A stretch of DNA of 64,000 bases from Fluviicola taffensis DSM 16823 (lineage in GTDB: Bacteria; Bacteroidota; Bacteroidia; Flavobacteriales_D; Crocinitomicaceae): assembly GCF_000194605.1 (NCBI RefSeq), contig NC_015321.1, positions 1,426,001 through 1,490,000 of the forward strand. Reading direction: 5' to 3'. Of the stretch, positions 26,216 to 35,978 are shown piece after piece; the first letter of the stretch is position 1; each line of letters opens with the position of its first letter. The position numbers were made by a program, and so were the translations under genes. The notes under the pieces are model-generated. The model was not told the origin of the DNA. It made no database searches and worked only from the letters and a program-made list of their open reading frames with translations.

Positions 26216-27055
26216 CTATTTTATCCGATTTGAAACTTGTTCTATTCGAAGTAGATTTTCGTCTTTATCATAATATTCAATTGTTCCGCTGACCAGTTGT
26301 TCATTTTCAAAAATTCCCTTTTCTATTGTATACGGAATGGAGAAATCGATAGGCATTTCCATACTCATTTTATGCCCAAATCTGGGACTTTCTTTCTGAA
26401 CAATTATTCCGTTTTCATAAATCAATGTCACATCTGTATCATAATGTTTAATGATAGGCTGATTTCTAACTGACTTAGAATAGACGATGGAAAAATCACC
26501 AAAAACAATAGTGCGATCCTTATGTTCATATTTTTCACACAACCTAAAACCAGTTGGATAGAATGTGCGTTCCATCCAATACTGCAAATCAGCTGAAGAA
26601 TAACGCTCCAGAACCCGCTCTCCTTTTAGATTAAAGGTTACCGTAGTATCACCAATTCCATTCGCATCATACTGAAAAAGTTTACACACATCACAATCTA
26701 CAAACTCCTGCCAATCTTTTACGTCATAACTACATTGTTTTCCAATGCGAATCCATCCACCTTTCTTTCGTCCCAAAGAATCAACCTTATTAACCAGTTG
26801 TCCATTAAACGTAGTATCCGAAAACTTCCCGTTTATCACCTTCATCGAATAACTCAAACTAGTAGAATCCCTATAAATATCTCGTTTACCATTGAATAGC
26901 TTTCCATTTTCAAAAATGCCGATTTCCTTGATATAGATGGTTCTTGATTTTCCAAATTGATTGTAAACTATCGTATCAACCGATCTACTTTCAATTTGAG
27001 AAAAAGACATTATAGTCAAAAGAATAAAAAACACTGAAATTCCTACGGTTTTCAT
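26216..27055 (-). CDS. Exported hypothetical protein with MORN-like motifs
   Basis: 279 residues from the internal Met (an upstream in-frame Met at 27082 would put nine polar residues before the signal peptide). The signal peptide ends in S-F-S before Gln. The mature part has F-E-N-G-K-L-F-N-G and F-E-N-E-Q-L-V-S-G-T-I-E-Y-Y-D units that recall MORN/YwqK-type repeats, as well as W-I-R-I-G-K. The likely location is periplasm or outer surface, and the function is unknown. Transcription converges with the YARHG gene. Confidence 0.6.
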   Translation of the reverse strand: MKTVGISVFFILLTIMSFSQIESRSVDTIVYNQFGKSRTIYIKEIGIFENGKLFNGKRDIYRDSTSLSYSMKVINGKFSDTTFNGQLVNKVDSLGRKKGGWIRIGKQCSYDVKDWQEFVDCDVCKLFQYDANGIGDTTVTFNLKGERVLERYSSADLQYWMERTFYPTGFRLCEKYEHKDRTIVFGDFSIVYSKSVRNQPIIKHYDTDVTLIYENGIIVQKESPRFGHKMSMEMPIDFSIPYTIEKGIFENEQLVSGTIEYYDKDENLLRIEQVSNRIK

Positions 27056-27364
27056 CGAACCAATATACTCTGAAATGTTCACTGAAAATCAAAAAATAGA
27101 GCAATCTATTCATTTAATTGAGTGAACAGCTATTCTGTCTTTATGTATCTTACAGGAAGACTCAATCTTCAGTATATTTGGAGAATATTGAACAATCGGA
27201 TGAGAAAACGGTAAAAATTTCACTCCACTACACCGTTAGGCCTCTATAAATCTATCCTCATTCCAGTAATCATAACTATTATTCCGCTTATTTACAGGAA
27301 ATAAAAACAATCTGAGGGAATACTATCTTCTTTCACGATACTAGTTTCATATACTACAGATTTG

Positions 27365-27372
27365 TATATTTG
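27365..27372 (+). promoter_or_regulatory. Putative -7 promoter element TATATTTG abutting a start codon
   Basis: Exact TAnnTTTG match ending 5 bp before the ATG of the second SpoIIE-type phosphatase, implying a leaderless or near-leaderless transcript if used. Another TATATTTG lies at about 27173. The 27083-27364 gap holds no other feature I can name. Confidence 0.4.
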
Positions 27373-27377
27373 GGAAA

Positions 27378-28730
27378 ATGATACATCGCATACTCAACAA
27401 TGGGATATCGGTTAACAACACTGTTTCACTCAATCGAAAACTTCGTGTTAGCAACCTAATTACTCTAATCATAGCAGTGGTAATGCTTGCTTATACTCCC
27501 ATGTATGTCTTATACAAACAACCAGCTGGCATTGTATTAAACAGTCTTTACTTTAGCTCCAGCATTCTAACATTTATACTGATCCATCAGAAAAAAAAGA
27601 TTCCAGCGTTCGTTCTTCTTGTCTGTGCTAGTATGCTTTATTTCGTTGCTTCTAGCATTGTTTATGGAGCAAAAGTAAATCTTCACTTCTTTTTGCTGAT
27701 TGTCTGTATGCTTCAGGTCGTTTTGTTCAATAGTCAGCTCATTATCCGAACCTTCATTGCTTTATGTATTGTTTCATTCTTTTCAGTGGTTATTTGGTCG
27801 CATTTTTATGACCGATTGATTTATATTCCTCAACAAACAGAATCAGCAGAAGCAATTATGGGAAATGTAAACTTATTACTGCTTTTTCTGATTATTTCAC
27901 TCTTTATTCTCTTCTTCAAAGGAGAGATGATCGCTGGTCAAAAACGTATTTTAGAGCAAAAAAACCTCATCGAAGAAAAGAATAAAGACATTACCGATAG
28001 TTTATTATATGCACAGCGAATCCAAAATGCGATGCTCCCAAGTGCTTCCTCTTTGGAATCTATATTCTCTGATTATTTTCTATTCTTCAAACCAAAAGAC
28101 ATTGTAAGTGGCGATTTTTATTGGGCGTTTGAAAATGAACGTTATCAGTTCGTGGCTGTTGGTGATTGCACTGGGCATGGAGTTCCTGGTTGCATGATGA
28201 GTGTTTTAGGAATTAATCTTCTGATTGAAATTGTGGAGAACAAGCAAATTCAAGAGCCCAAAGTCATTCTAGAAGAATTGAGAAACGGTATTCTTTTAGC
28301 CTTTGATAAAGACCGAAAAAGTGAGGAATACAAAGACGGAATGGATATTTCAATTATTCGAATTGAGAGACAAACAAATACATACACCTTCGCCGCCGCC
28401 AATAATTGTATCTATCACCTAACTCCCGATCAACTAGAAGAACGAATTGCAGATCGACAATCAGTTGGTTATTCCCACGAATCAAAGGCTTTTTCCCAAC
28501 AAGAATTCTCTTATCAACCAGGAGATTTACTCGTACTATTCACAGATGGATTTGCAGATCAGTTTGGCGGACCAAAAAACAAAAAATTCAGATACAAACC
28601 GTTTCAAGAACTCCTTTTTACTCAACAGCAAAACAATAACCTCTCAAAGGTATTGCACGTAACATTCGAAAATTGGAAAAAGGAACTAGAACAAGTAGAT
28701 GATGTCTGCGTTTTTGGCGTACGATTGTGA
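27378..28730 (+). CDS. Membrane-anchored SpoIIE-family PP2C serine phosphatase
   Basis: 450 residues. About six membrane helices (residues 25-185) form a 7TM-like sensor without a large periplasmic domain. A short coiled coil (about 190-215) follows, then a PP2C/SpoIIE domain (about 230-450). The catalytic motifs are intact: S-G-D-F-Y-W, G-D-C-T-G-H-G-V-P-G, D-G-F-A-D-Q-F-G-G and Q-V-D-D-V-C. The catalytic domain is clearly paralogous to that of the protein at 21242, while the sensor halves are unrelated, so domain shuffling is likely. It probably controls a sigma-factor partner switch. Confidence 0.92.
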   Translation: MIHRILNNGISVNNTVSLNRKLRVSNLITLIIAVVMLAYTPMYVLYKQPAGIVLNSLYFSSSILTFILIHQKKKIPAFVLLVCASMLYFVASSIVYGAKVNLHFFLLIVCMLQVVLFNSQLIIRTFIALCIVSFFSVVIWSHFYDRLIYIPQQTESAEAIMGNVNLLLLFLIISLFILFFKGEMIAGQKRILEQKNLIEEKNKDITDSLLYAQRIQNAMLPSASSLESIFSDYFLFFKPKDIVSGDFYWAFENERYQFVAVGDCTGHGVPGCMMSVLGINLLIEIVENKQIQEPKVILEELRNGILLAFDKDRKSEEYKDGMDISIIRIERQTNTYTFAAANNCIYHLTPDQLEERIADRQSVGYSHESKAFSQQEFSYQPGDLLVLFTDGFADQFGGPKNKKFRYKPFQELLFTQQQNNNLSKVLHVTFENWKKELEQVDDVCVFGVRL

Positions 28731-28755
28731 AGTAACATAAAACACGCCCCAATTC

Positions 28756-29361
28756 ATGAAAAAAAACCTCTTTATCACCCTAATTATTAGCGCATTGGGT
28801 GCTTTGACATTCTTCTTCTATGAGAGAAGCCAGGCTCCAAGCCGTGTTTATGAAATTGGAGAATCTCTTGATAGCTTAAATCATGTCGTCGTTTATTACA
28901 ATGGAGGAATGGGAAATGTCAGCGGACGAAATACTTCTCCTGATGGATACAATATCGGACTGAAATACCAATGCGTAGAATTTGTGAAGCGCTATTATTA
29001 CGAGCATTACAAACACAAAATGCCCAATGCTTATGGGAACGCTATCGATTTTTTTGATAAACGCTTAGTGGATGGTCAATTGAACGCAGAGAGAGATTTA
29101 ATTCAATACACGAATCCAAGTAAGAGCAAACCAAAAGTTGGAGATTTAATCATTATGGATGCCACTTTTTCAAACGAATACGGACATGTCGTAATCGTTT
29201 CCAAGGTAACAACCGACGAAGTAGAAATTATTCAACAGAATGCTGGAAATCCAGATCACCCAAGAGATGTCTTCGATTTAGATTTTGATGAAGGAAATTG
29301 GGAAATTGATAACGGACGAATTTTGGGTTGGTTGCGGATGAGAAAAAGCGACGGCTTATAA
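28756..29361 (+). CDS. Membrane-anchored CHAP-domain amidase/peptidase
   Basis: 201 residues. An N-terminal membrane anchor (about 4-23) is followed by a CHAP domain: Y-Q-C-V-E-F-V-K-R-Y-Y with catalytic Cys-73, K-V-G-D-L-I-I-M, G-H-V-V-I-V with catalytic His-144, and an Asn/Gln segment (I-Q-Q-N-A-G-N) after it. CHAP enzymes cut peptidoglycan peptides or glutathionyl-type amides. Its location suggests cell-wall remodelling in the periplasm. It begins 25 bp after the phosphatase stop and may share its transcript. Confidence 0.88.
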   Translation: MKKNLFITLIISALGALTFFFYERSQAPSRVYEIGESLDSLNHVVVYYNGGMGNVSGRNTSPDGYNIGLKYQCVEFVKRYYYEHYKHKMPNAYGNAIDFFDKRLVDGQLNAERDLIQYTNPSKSKPKVGDLIIMDATFSNEYGHVVIVSKVTTDEVEIIQQNAGNPDHPRDVFDLDFDEGNWEIDNGRILGWLRMRKSDGL

Positions 29362-29397
29362 TACGGGCAAAATTCAGTGCAGCCTATTATGATATTC

Positions 29398-30141
29398 CTA
29401 TTTAAAAATTGTGTCCTGAAAATAGATCGTATTATTTCGGATTACAAAACGCAAATCGTATCTTCTAAAACCAATTTCTTGCTCCATTTCAGTGTCTAAT
29501 TTTCTTTCATTCACATGAATCACTAATTCTTCTAGGTTTTTTGATTGAATTTTGAAATCTCGTTCAAATACAATGTAATTTTCATAAGGAGCATTCCTAG
29601 TTATTATGCGAAATTGATCGTCACTCTTTTGAACTTCTTTTCCATCTGTTGTAAATACCAAGGGTAAATCTTCACAGTAGATACTTCCATCACCTTTCTG
29701 CGAAACCAAGATATAATCTCCTGCTCGAATGATTAATTTGTCTAAGTCATAAGAACATTCTCCAAAAACAACTGGAATACTTCCATGTTTAATCATTTTG
29801 AATCCCTTTTCATTCGTTTCCTTCAAGCAAATAAATGGGTTATCTCTATCATCGTCTTCTCCCAAATAACAACTCGCAATCCAAACATACGAATCAGATC
29901 GCACAAAGTAAGCGAGTGTATCTTCTTCGTCGTATCCCGATAAATCATATTTGTCTAAGAATTTCAACGAAAAATCCTGCTCCAGTCGTTTCAGTTCCAA
30001 TGCATTCAAATACCCTTTTTGAACTTTGAGTTTCTCAAAAAGTTTTCCGTCATTAATCTTCTTCTGCCGCTTGGGGCTATTACAGGAAAGGATCAGTGAA
30101 CAAATCATTAAAAAAATCCAGAGACCCTTTGTTTTTCTCAT
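29398..30141 (-). CDS. Hypothetical lipoprotein downstream of a TonB receptor
   Basis: 247 residues from the Met preceding the signal peptide (M-R-K-T-K-G...), with lipobox S-L-I-L-S-C. A longer frame starting at 30186 would overlap the receptor gene and bury the signal. The mature part is beta-rich, with no recognised family. It starts 28 bp after the receptor stop, consistent with a surface or periplasmic accessory to the receptor. Confidence 0.65.
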   Translation of the reverse strand: MRKTKGLWIFLMICSLILSCNSPKRQKKINDGKLFEKLKVQKGYLNALELKRLEQDFSLKFLDKYDLSGYDEEDTLAYFVRSDSYVWIASCYLGEDDDRDNPFICLKETNEKGFKMIKHGSIPVVFGECSYDLDKLIIRAGDYILVSQKGDGSIYCEDLPLVFTTDGKEVQKSDDQFRIITRNAPYENYIVFERDFKIQSKNLEELVIHVNERKLDTEMEQEIGFRRYDLRFVIRNNTIYFQDTIFK

Positions 30142-30169
30142 TTTGATAGTGTGACGTAATATTGCGGAA

Positions 30170-32614
30170 TTACTCCTTTTTCCCACTTGCCAATTTGAAA
30201 CTAATGCGGTAATAGAAAATCGGAAGGAAGCCCAATTGTGTTTTTTCAGCCAATGGTTCCTTACTCGGATTTCCCAAATCAGGTGCGTAAGCCAAGCCTA
30301 GCACATTTCGAGTATTCAGAATATTCACCAAATCCAACCCAATCTCGTGGGTCGATTTTTTCGCATTCATCTTCCAACTAACTTTCAAATCGGCACGGAA
30401 GTAATCTTTGAATTGACGCGTATTGAAGAGTGAATCACTAAAAATTAATTCTTTTTGGGCACTTGTTTCTGGCAGATTGATGTATCCGTAACGTTTTCCG
30501 CCCGCAACGGTCACTTTTCCACCTATCCCAATCGTGTGTTTCTTTCCTAATTTGAATTCTTTTCCAAACAAAATGTTTGCAGTATATAATCCGTTGTAGC
30601 TCGTATTTCTCTCAACACCATCACTTCCTTTGTATTTACTGTCATAAATTGAAACCGTCGTCAAGATATAAAAGCTTTTATCGAAGAACTTTTGCAAGGT
30701 CAATTCCAAACCATAATTCACCCCTGTTCCTGTATTTTTCAAAGTATCTGGAAAGAAACGTGCAAATCCACTTCCTTGATTAATCATGGAGAACGATGAA
30801 GCTTGAGCTGTCACTGGAACTTCATACAAGTATTGGTAATAAATTTCTGTTTTAAACTGGAATCCTTTTTTAAAATTCTTTTCGTAACCCAAAGCAGAAT
30901 GCACTGATTTGGTGAATCCCATGTTCTTATTATGGTAAACTTTGTTTCCAGAAGCATCGAACTGATGATAGGTATATGTATAATACGGCTGTGTTTGACT
31001 ATGCAATCCAGCTCCAGCAAATAATTTCTGATTGCCTTTCATATTCCATTTCCAACCCAAACGGGGCTCAACAGGACTCAAAGAATTGCTGAAAGAATAA
31101 TACTGTGCATGCAATCCTGCTGTAAAATCCATTTTTTCAGTAATCCGGTATTTCCACTGGAAGAATGGTTGGATCAAAATCCCTCCCTGTCCTTTGTAAT
31201 CCCAGCGATTAATGAATTCCGTTCCAGCGGTATTCAAAACACTATCGGTCATATTAAAGGTGAAAAAGTCTGCATTCAATCCAGCTTTGATTACATGTTT
31301 TTTTCCAATTTTGTGATTGATGCTGAACATACCCGAATAACGAGCAATTTTATAGGAATACCCCATAATAGGATAAATACTGTCAACGCGAATATTCACT
31401 TTAGGATCTCCGCCGTTATAAGTTGTATCCAATGAACGAATCAAATAATTGTGCTTCGAATGCTGATCGTCAATACTTGCAGAAAAAGTGGTTGTTAGGA
31501 AAGTGCGTTCTGAAAGTGATTTTTTATACGTAATTCCTCCAACAGCCATTCCCGTACCGAAATACTGATCGCGATCCCCTTCTCCGTATAAATCGGTGGC
31601 ATACTCCGTTTGTTCGGAAATCAAAATTTTAATATCGCTCTTTCCTCCCATTCCCCAAAGAGAAAGCTGGCCTCCTTTTTTTAGTGGAAAATTGAATTTA
31701 AAAGCACCATCCCCATAAACTGGAACAGCATCCGTTCCGATCCGAATCCCCATGAATTGAAACAAACTTAAAGTAGAATAACGACCCATGATTAAATAAC
31801 TTGCATTCGATTTTTTACTTAAAGGACCTTCTGCTAAAACTTCTGTCCCTAAAAATCCAAATTGACCTGTAAATTCATGTTGCTTCGAGTTTCCGTTTCG
31901 CAATTTCAAATCAAAAATACCCGAAACAGAGTTTCCATATTCAGCAGGGAAAGCAGACATGAAGAAATCAGAATTGGCTAAGCTTTTGTTATTGATAATG
32001 GAAACAGGTCCGCCAGAACTTCCCGAAATAGCGAAATGCGACGGATTTGGGATATCGATTCCTTCCACTTTATAGACAATTCCCAAGGGTGAGTTTCCTC
32101 GGACAACGATATCATTCCGGGAATCATCTGCACCTTGAACACCCGCAAAATTACTCGCCATACGAGCAGGATCTCCTCGTGAACCAGCATATCTCTCTGT
32201 TTCTTCCACAGAAAATTGCTGTGCAGAAACAGTTGCCATTTCATTTTTGACTTCGCCCTGTTTTTGAGCAACAATAACTACTTCTTCAACTTCACTGATC
32301 CGTTCTTTGATTTTGATTTCCAAAACTGTTTGTCTCCCAGAATTCACCTCAACGGAAGCTCCATAATTTTCGTAAATGGTCGACTTAATGAACAAGGGGT
32401 ACTTTCCAACAGGAACATCTAAGAACTGAAATACACCGTCATCATTTGTGCTGGTTTTTAGCTTGGAGCTATCAGAAAGTGTGATAATTACCTGAGCGCC
32501 AAAAATTGGAAAGTCCGATTCAGAATCTAGAACTGTACCTCGAACGGTTTGAGTAGGTTGAGCAATAAGTATAGATACAAACGCGCAAAAAAATACGGTA
32601 AGGATAGTTTTCAT
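30170..32614 (-). CDS. TonB-dependent outer-membrane receptor with carboxypeptidase-like regulatory N-domain
   Basis: 814 residues. The signal peptide (cleavage before Gln after L-I-A) is followed by a CarboxypepD_reg-like domain (about 24-105) beginning V-R-G-T-V-L-D. The plug domain (about 125-235) contains V-V-R-G-N-S-P-L-G-I and V-E-G-I-D-I-P-N-P. The 22-strand-type barrel (about 240-814) ends Y-Y-R-I-S-F-K-L-A. No SusD gene adjoins it. The upstream gene is an SBP_bac_5 peptide-binding lipoprotein, so oligopeptide, or a metal carried on peptide, is a plausible substrate. This is inference from context only. Confidence 0.9.
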   Translation of the reverse strand: MKTILTVFFCAFVSILIAQPTQTVRGTVLDSESDFPIFGAQVIITLSDSSKLKTSTNDDGVFQFLDVPVGKYPLFIKSTIYENYGASVEVNSGRQTVLEIKIKERISEVEEVVIVAQKQGEVKNEMATVSAQQFSVEETERYAGSRGDPARMASNFAGVQGADDSRNDIVVRGNSPLGIVYKVEGIDIPNPSHFAISGSSGGPVSIINNKSLANSDFFMSAFPAEYGNSVSGIFDLKLRNGNSKQHEFTGQFGFLGTEVLAEGPLSKKSNASYLIMGRYSTLSLFQFMGIRIGTDAVPVYGDGAFKFNFPLKKGGQLSLWGMGGKSDIKILISEQTEYATDLYGEGDRDQYFGTGMAVGGITYKKSLSERTFLTTTFSASIDDQHSKHNYLIRSLDTTYNGGDPKVNIRVDSIYPIMGYSYKIARYSGMFSINHKIGKKHVIKAGLNADFFTFNMTDSVLNTAGTEFINRWDYKGQGGILIQPFFQWKYRITEKMDFTAGLHAQYYSFSNSLSPVEPRLGWKWNMKGNQKLFAGAGLHSQTQPYYTYTYHQFDASGNKVYHNKNMGFTKSVHSALGYEKNFKKGFQFKTEIYYQYLYEVPVTAQASSFSMINQGSGFARFFPDTLKNTGTGVNYGLELTLQKFFDKSFYILTTVSIYDSKYKGSDGVERNTSYNGLYTANILFGKEFKLGKKHTIGIGGKVTVAGGKRYGYINLPETSAQKELIFSDSLFNTRQFKDYFRADLKVSWKMNAKKSTHEIGLDLVNILNTRNVLGLAYAPDLGNPSKEPLAEKTQLGFLPIFYYRISFKLASGKKE

Positions 32615-32643
32615 TCATTAAGTATAACAGCGTAAATATACAT

Positions 32644-34362
32644 TTATTGAATAGACTTCAAATATTCCTCTTTCGTCCATTCTTTAATGTATACTCGACG
32701 CAAATCCAAAAATTCCATGGGATTATTCTTCAAATTTCGAACTTTGGAATAACTCAACGTGAAGTCGTTTGCATACCACAACGGAATAATTGGAGGATCC
32801 TTCATTAATTCAATCTCCGCTTTTGTAAAGAGCTCCAATCTTCTTTTTTGATCAGACGAACGCGCTTGTTCAAAGTATTTATCAAATAAAGGATTTACGT
32901 AACGTGATTGATTTCCGCTTGATGGCAAATCTTTCTCTTTTGGAACTAATTTTCCATAGAAATTACCCAAGAATGTTTCGGGACTAGAATAATCAGCCAC
33001 CCATGCGGTACGAAACATATCACCCTTTCCCATGTTCCCATCTTCGTTTCTTTGTTCAAAATTAGATCCATCAATATTTACATTAATTCCAAGAGTTTGG
33101 TAAATCTGATCAGCAAGTTCTTCTGCTACCGCAGTATTCAAATCGGTTATGTCCAATCTCAAATCCACACTGCCAAATCCTTTCCCACCTGGATATCCTG
33201 CTTCAGCTAATAACTTACGCGCTAATTCCACATTTAAATCGTAACCGTATTTTTTAATCTCTGAAAAATCATAGCCTTTAAAAACAGAATTGATTGGCGG
33301 AGTAATTCCGTAAATTCCATATTCGTAATATTGATTTCGAAGCACATTATCTGCCAATCGTTTTCGATCAATGGCATAATTAAATGCTTGTCGCACACGC
33401 ACATCCTTAAAACGAGGATCATTCATATTGAAGAAATAGTATTGTGTGGTAAGCAAAGGGTTGTTGTATAGCTCTTTTAAAGGAGGTTGTGCATTGAAAT
33501 CAGAAATTCTTCCTTCCAACATTTCAGTAATCCGAGAAGTTGGCAATCCAGAAATCAACACCGTTTTTCCCGTTTCGAACATTTCGAGTTGTTCCAATTT
33601 TCTAGTTTGAACATAAAAAACAACCGAATCTAAATAAGGCAACGCATTTCCTTTTTGATCAACCATGTAATAATCTTGATTCTTCAAAAGAGTATAGCTT
33701 TCGTTATCCGCAGGTTTCGTAAAATAGAACGGACCTGTTCCAACCACATCCGTTTCTTTATCAGCTTCAACAACCTTTTTAGAAACAATACTCGCACTCA
33801 AATTTGCCAATTTATTGATATACGTTTGATCTGGATTAATTAACGTAATTTCTAGTTGTTTGTTTTTGATTTTAATTCCGCTAATCGATTTAGCGTTTCC
33901 TTTGTAATAATCTACAGCACCTTTCACTTGATCAGCCAACAAAAACAAATAAGCTGTTGAAGGATTTCCATCCGAATTTGGTTTACATGCCTTTTCAAAA
34001 GTAAACAAAACATCTTCCACCGTCAATTTACGATCCTCCATAGATGCAAACACTGGATTATCATGAAAATAAATACCGTCTCTAATTGTAAATGTCAAAA
34101 CCGATCCATCTCCGCTAATCGTCCATTTTTCAGCAATTTGTGGTTGTAATGACAAATCTTCTGCATTAAAGCTAACCAATCCTTCCATTACTTGAGAAAG
34201 TAATTCAAACGAATAAACATCATTCACATCTCTGGCAATAAAAGTTGAAGGGGTATTATCAAGAGCCATTTTAAAACTTCCACCAGCGAACTCAAATTGC
34301 TTTTTATCAGATCCGCAAGAAGTTATTAAAAATGCTATAAGGGCTAAATAAACTAATTTCAT
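32644..34362 (-). CDS. SBP_bac_5 family peptide/nickel-type ABC substrate-binding lipoprotein
   Basis: 572 residues from the Met that begins the lipoprotein signal (lipobox F-L-I-T-S-C). A longer frame to 34446 adds an unlikely N-terminal tail. The body follows extracytoplasmic family 5 binding proteins: Y-S-F-E-L-L-S-Q-V-M-E-G-L-V, I-A-E-K-W-T-I-S-G-D-G, F-T-I-R-D-G-I-Y-F-H-D, R-V-R-Q-A-F-N-Y-A-I-D-R. It binds oligopeptides or similar ligands. No ABC permease or ATPase genes are adjacent. The stop lies 30 bp from the TonB receptor start, suggesting joint transcription. Confidence 0.9.
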   Translation of the reverse strand: MKLVYLALIAFLITSCGSDKKQFEFAGGSFKMALDNTPSTFIARDVNDVYSFELLSQVMEGLVSFNAEDLSLQPQIAEKWTISGDGSVLTFTIRDGIYFHDNPVFASMEDRKLTVEDVLFTFEKACKPNSDGNPSTAYLFLLADQVKGAVDYYKGNAKSISGIKIKNKQLEITLINPDQTYINKLANLSASIVSKKVVEADKETDVVGTGPFYFTKPADNESYTLLKNQDYYMVDQKGNALPYLDSVVFYVQTRKLEQLEMFETGKTVLISGLPTSRITEMLEGRISDFNAQPPLKELYNNPLLTTQYYFFNMNDPRFKDVRVRQAFNYAIDRKRLADNVLRNQYYEYGIYGITPPINSVFKGYDFSEIKKYGYDLNVELARKLLAEAGYPGGKGFGSVDLRLDITDLNTAVAEELADQIYQTLGINVNIDGSNFEQRNEDGNMGKGDMFRTAWVADYSSPETFLGNFYGKLVPKEKDLPSSGNQSRYVNPLFDKYFEQARSSDQKRRLELFTKAEIELMKDPPIIPLWYANDFTLSYSKVRNLKNNPMEFLDLRRVYIKEWTKEEYLKSIQ

Positions 34363-34616
34363 AGTAGTTGTATGAATGTTTGTATACAAGAATAGAAAAA
34401 ATCTTTTACTAAAATAACTTAAAAATTCAAAATAATCACATCCCAAATAGTAACTTTAAACGCAGAATAATCGACGAATGGACAATATTTCATGATAAAT
34501 TAAGTCATTAGGTGGTTTAACTGAAAAAAAAAATGTAATTTCGTTGCATAAAATGTTGGTAATGTAAAAAATAGCTATTATACTTGCCACAGTTTTTAGT
34601 GTAGCTACTAACAAAA

Positions 34617-35423
34617 ATGAAACAGTTGAAAACATATTTACTTTGCTCTTTCGCTCTACTGCTAAGCTTTTCAAGCTCAGCGGTTCTTTCTATTGAAGGA
34701 AGTTATCAGGGTAAAAACTTATATGTTCAGAATCCAGATGTCGGAGACGGTTTTGGTTTTTGCGCAACAAAAGTTACTGTTAATGGAGATATCTTACCAG
34801 GAGGAACTGCAATTTCAGCATTTGAAATCGATTTTTCATTATTCAACATAGAAATTGGTGAGCCTGTATTCATTGTTATCGAACATAATGATGGCTGTAA
34901 ACCGAAAATTTTAAATCCTGAAGTTTTACTTCCTCGAAGTACTTTCAATACAGTTGATATTAGCATTCAAAATAACGGAAATCTTTCTTGGAAAACGACC
35001 AATGAACAAGGTAAATTACCTTTCATCATTGAACAATATCGCTGGAACAAGTGGGTGAAAGTTGGTGAGGTACAAGGAAAAGGAACTCCAGGAACAAATA
35101 CTTATGAATTTTTAGTTACTCCTCATTCTGGCGAGAATACAATCAGAGTTGTTCAAATAGATCATTCTGGCGAAAAAAGAAATTCAAAGGATGTGAAATT
35201 TACATCAAGCATTCCAGTTGTAGCAAAAAATCCCGTCAAGGTGAAAGATGAAATCAATTTCACAGCGTCTGGAAAACCAATTGAAACGAAATACGAAATC
35301 TATGACGCGTATGGAAACATCGTCAAGAAGGGAATCGGTTCATCAGTTCCATGTTCAAACTTATTGAAAGGGGCTTACTATATTAACTTCGATAACAAGA
35401 CTGAAAAATTCTTTAAGGGTTAA
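34617..35423 (+). CDS. Exported protein of unknown function
   Basis: 268 residues with a signal peptide ending F-S-S-S-A. The mature part is mostly beta structure. The last 75 residues (from about 195) have the spacing of a C-terminal beta-sandwich (Y-E-I-Y-D-A-Y-G-N-I-V-K-K-G, then L-L-K-G-A-Y-Y-I-N-F-D). This recalls a T9SS type A sorting domain but lacks the usual P-N-P opening. The family is not identified. It is closed by the terminator immediately after it. Confidence 0.6.
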   Translation: MKQLKTYLLCSFALLLSFSSSAVLSIEGSYQGKNLYVQNPDVGDGFGFCATKVTVNGDILPGGTAISAFEIDFSLFNIEIGEPVFIVIEHNDGCKPKILNPEVLLPRSTFNTVDISIQNNGNLSWKTTNEQGKLPFIIEQYRWNKWVKVGEVQGKGTPGTNTYEFLVTPHSGENTIRVVQIDHSGEKRNSKDVKFTSSIPVVAKNPVKVKDEINFTASGKPIETKYEIYDAYGNIVKKGIGSSVPCSNLLKGAYYINFDNKTEKFFKG

Positions 35424-35447
35424 TCCCGAATTAACATAATTTAAATG

Positions 35448-35473
35448 AACCCTGGCAACCGTCAGGGTTTTTG
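35448..35473 (+). terminator. Intrinsic terminator
   Basis: AACCCTG / CAGGGTT stem around GCAACCGT, followed by a T-run, 25 bp after the stop of the preceding gene. Confidence 0.8.
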
Positions 35474-35576
35474 CTTTAACAAACTTTGCGTGGTTTGCTT
35501 CTTAGCGGTAAAATCATCCAAGAATTTTTTAACGCAAAGAAAAAGGAGAACGCAAAGACTTTACTATATTCGAATC

Positions 35577-35978
35577 ATGAATAAAATCGAGCACATTGGA
35601 ATTGCCGTCAGAAATCTGGAGGAGGCAATCAAAACCTACACGGAACTTCTTGGAACCGAATGCTATAAAACGGAAGCGGTAGAAAGTGAAGGCGTCAAAA
35701 CCGCTTTCTTTCAAGTCGGAGATTCAAAAATCGAGTTACTGGAAGCAAGCAGCGAGGCAAGTCCGATTGCGAAATTCATTGAAAAAAAAGGAGAAGGAAT
35801 TCATCACATTGCATTTGATGTTACAGACATCCAGGCATCAATGAAAGATTTGGCGTCAAAAGGATTTCAATTGTTGAACGAGCAGCCAAAAAATGGTGCT
35901 GATAATAAACTAGTAGCATTCATTCATCCGAAGTCTTCGAATGGAGTTTTGGTGGAATTATGTCAGGAAAAAAGGTAA
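35577..35978 (+). CDS. mce: Methylmalonyl-CoA epimerase
   Basis: 133 residues from the ATG at the start of the family alignment (M-N-K-I-E-H-I-G-I-A-V); an in-frame extension back to 35445 runs through the terminator and is not used. It is a VOC-fold metalloenzyme with metal ligands in E-H-I-G (His-5 region), G-I-H-H-I-A-F and the final L-V-E-L-C-Q Glu. It interconverts (R)- and (S)-methylmalonyl-CoA in the propionate-succinate link. Its 3' end overlaps the convergent HAD gene by 21 bp. Confidence 0.9.
   Translation: MNKIEHIGIAVRNLEEAIKTYTELLGTECYKTEAVESEGVKTAFFQVGDSKIELLEASSEASPIAKFIEKKGEGIHHIAFDVTDIQASMKDLASKGFQLLNEQPKNGADNKLVAFIHPKSSNGVLVELCQEKR

Noticed and set aside
32615-34362. A complete ABC importer at the SBP_bac_5 gene
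   Set aside because: No permease or ATPase gene adjoins it; the neighbours are a TonB receptor and a lipoprotein.
35445-35576. An N-terminal extension of methylmalonyl-CoA epimerase
   Set aside because: The extra codons run through a clear terminator hairpin and have no family counterpart.
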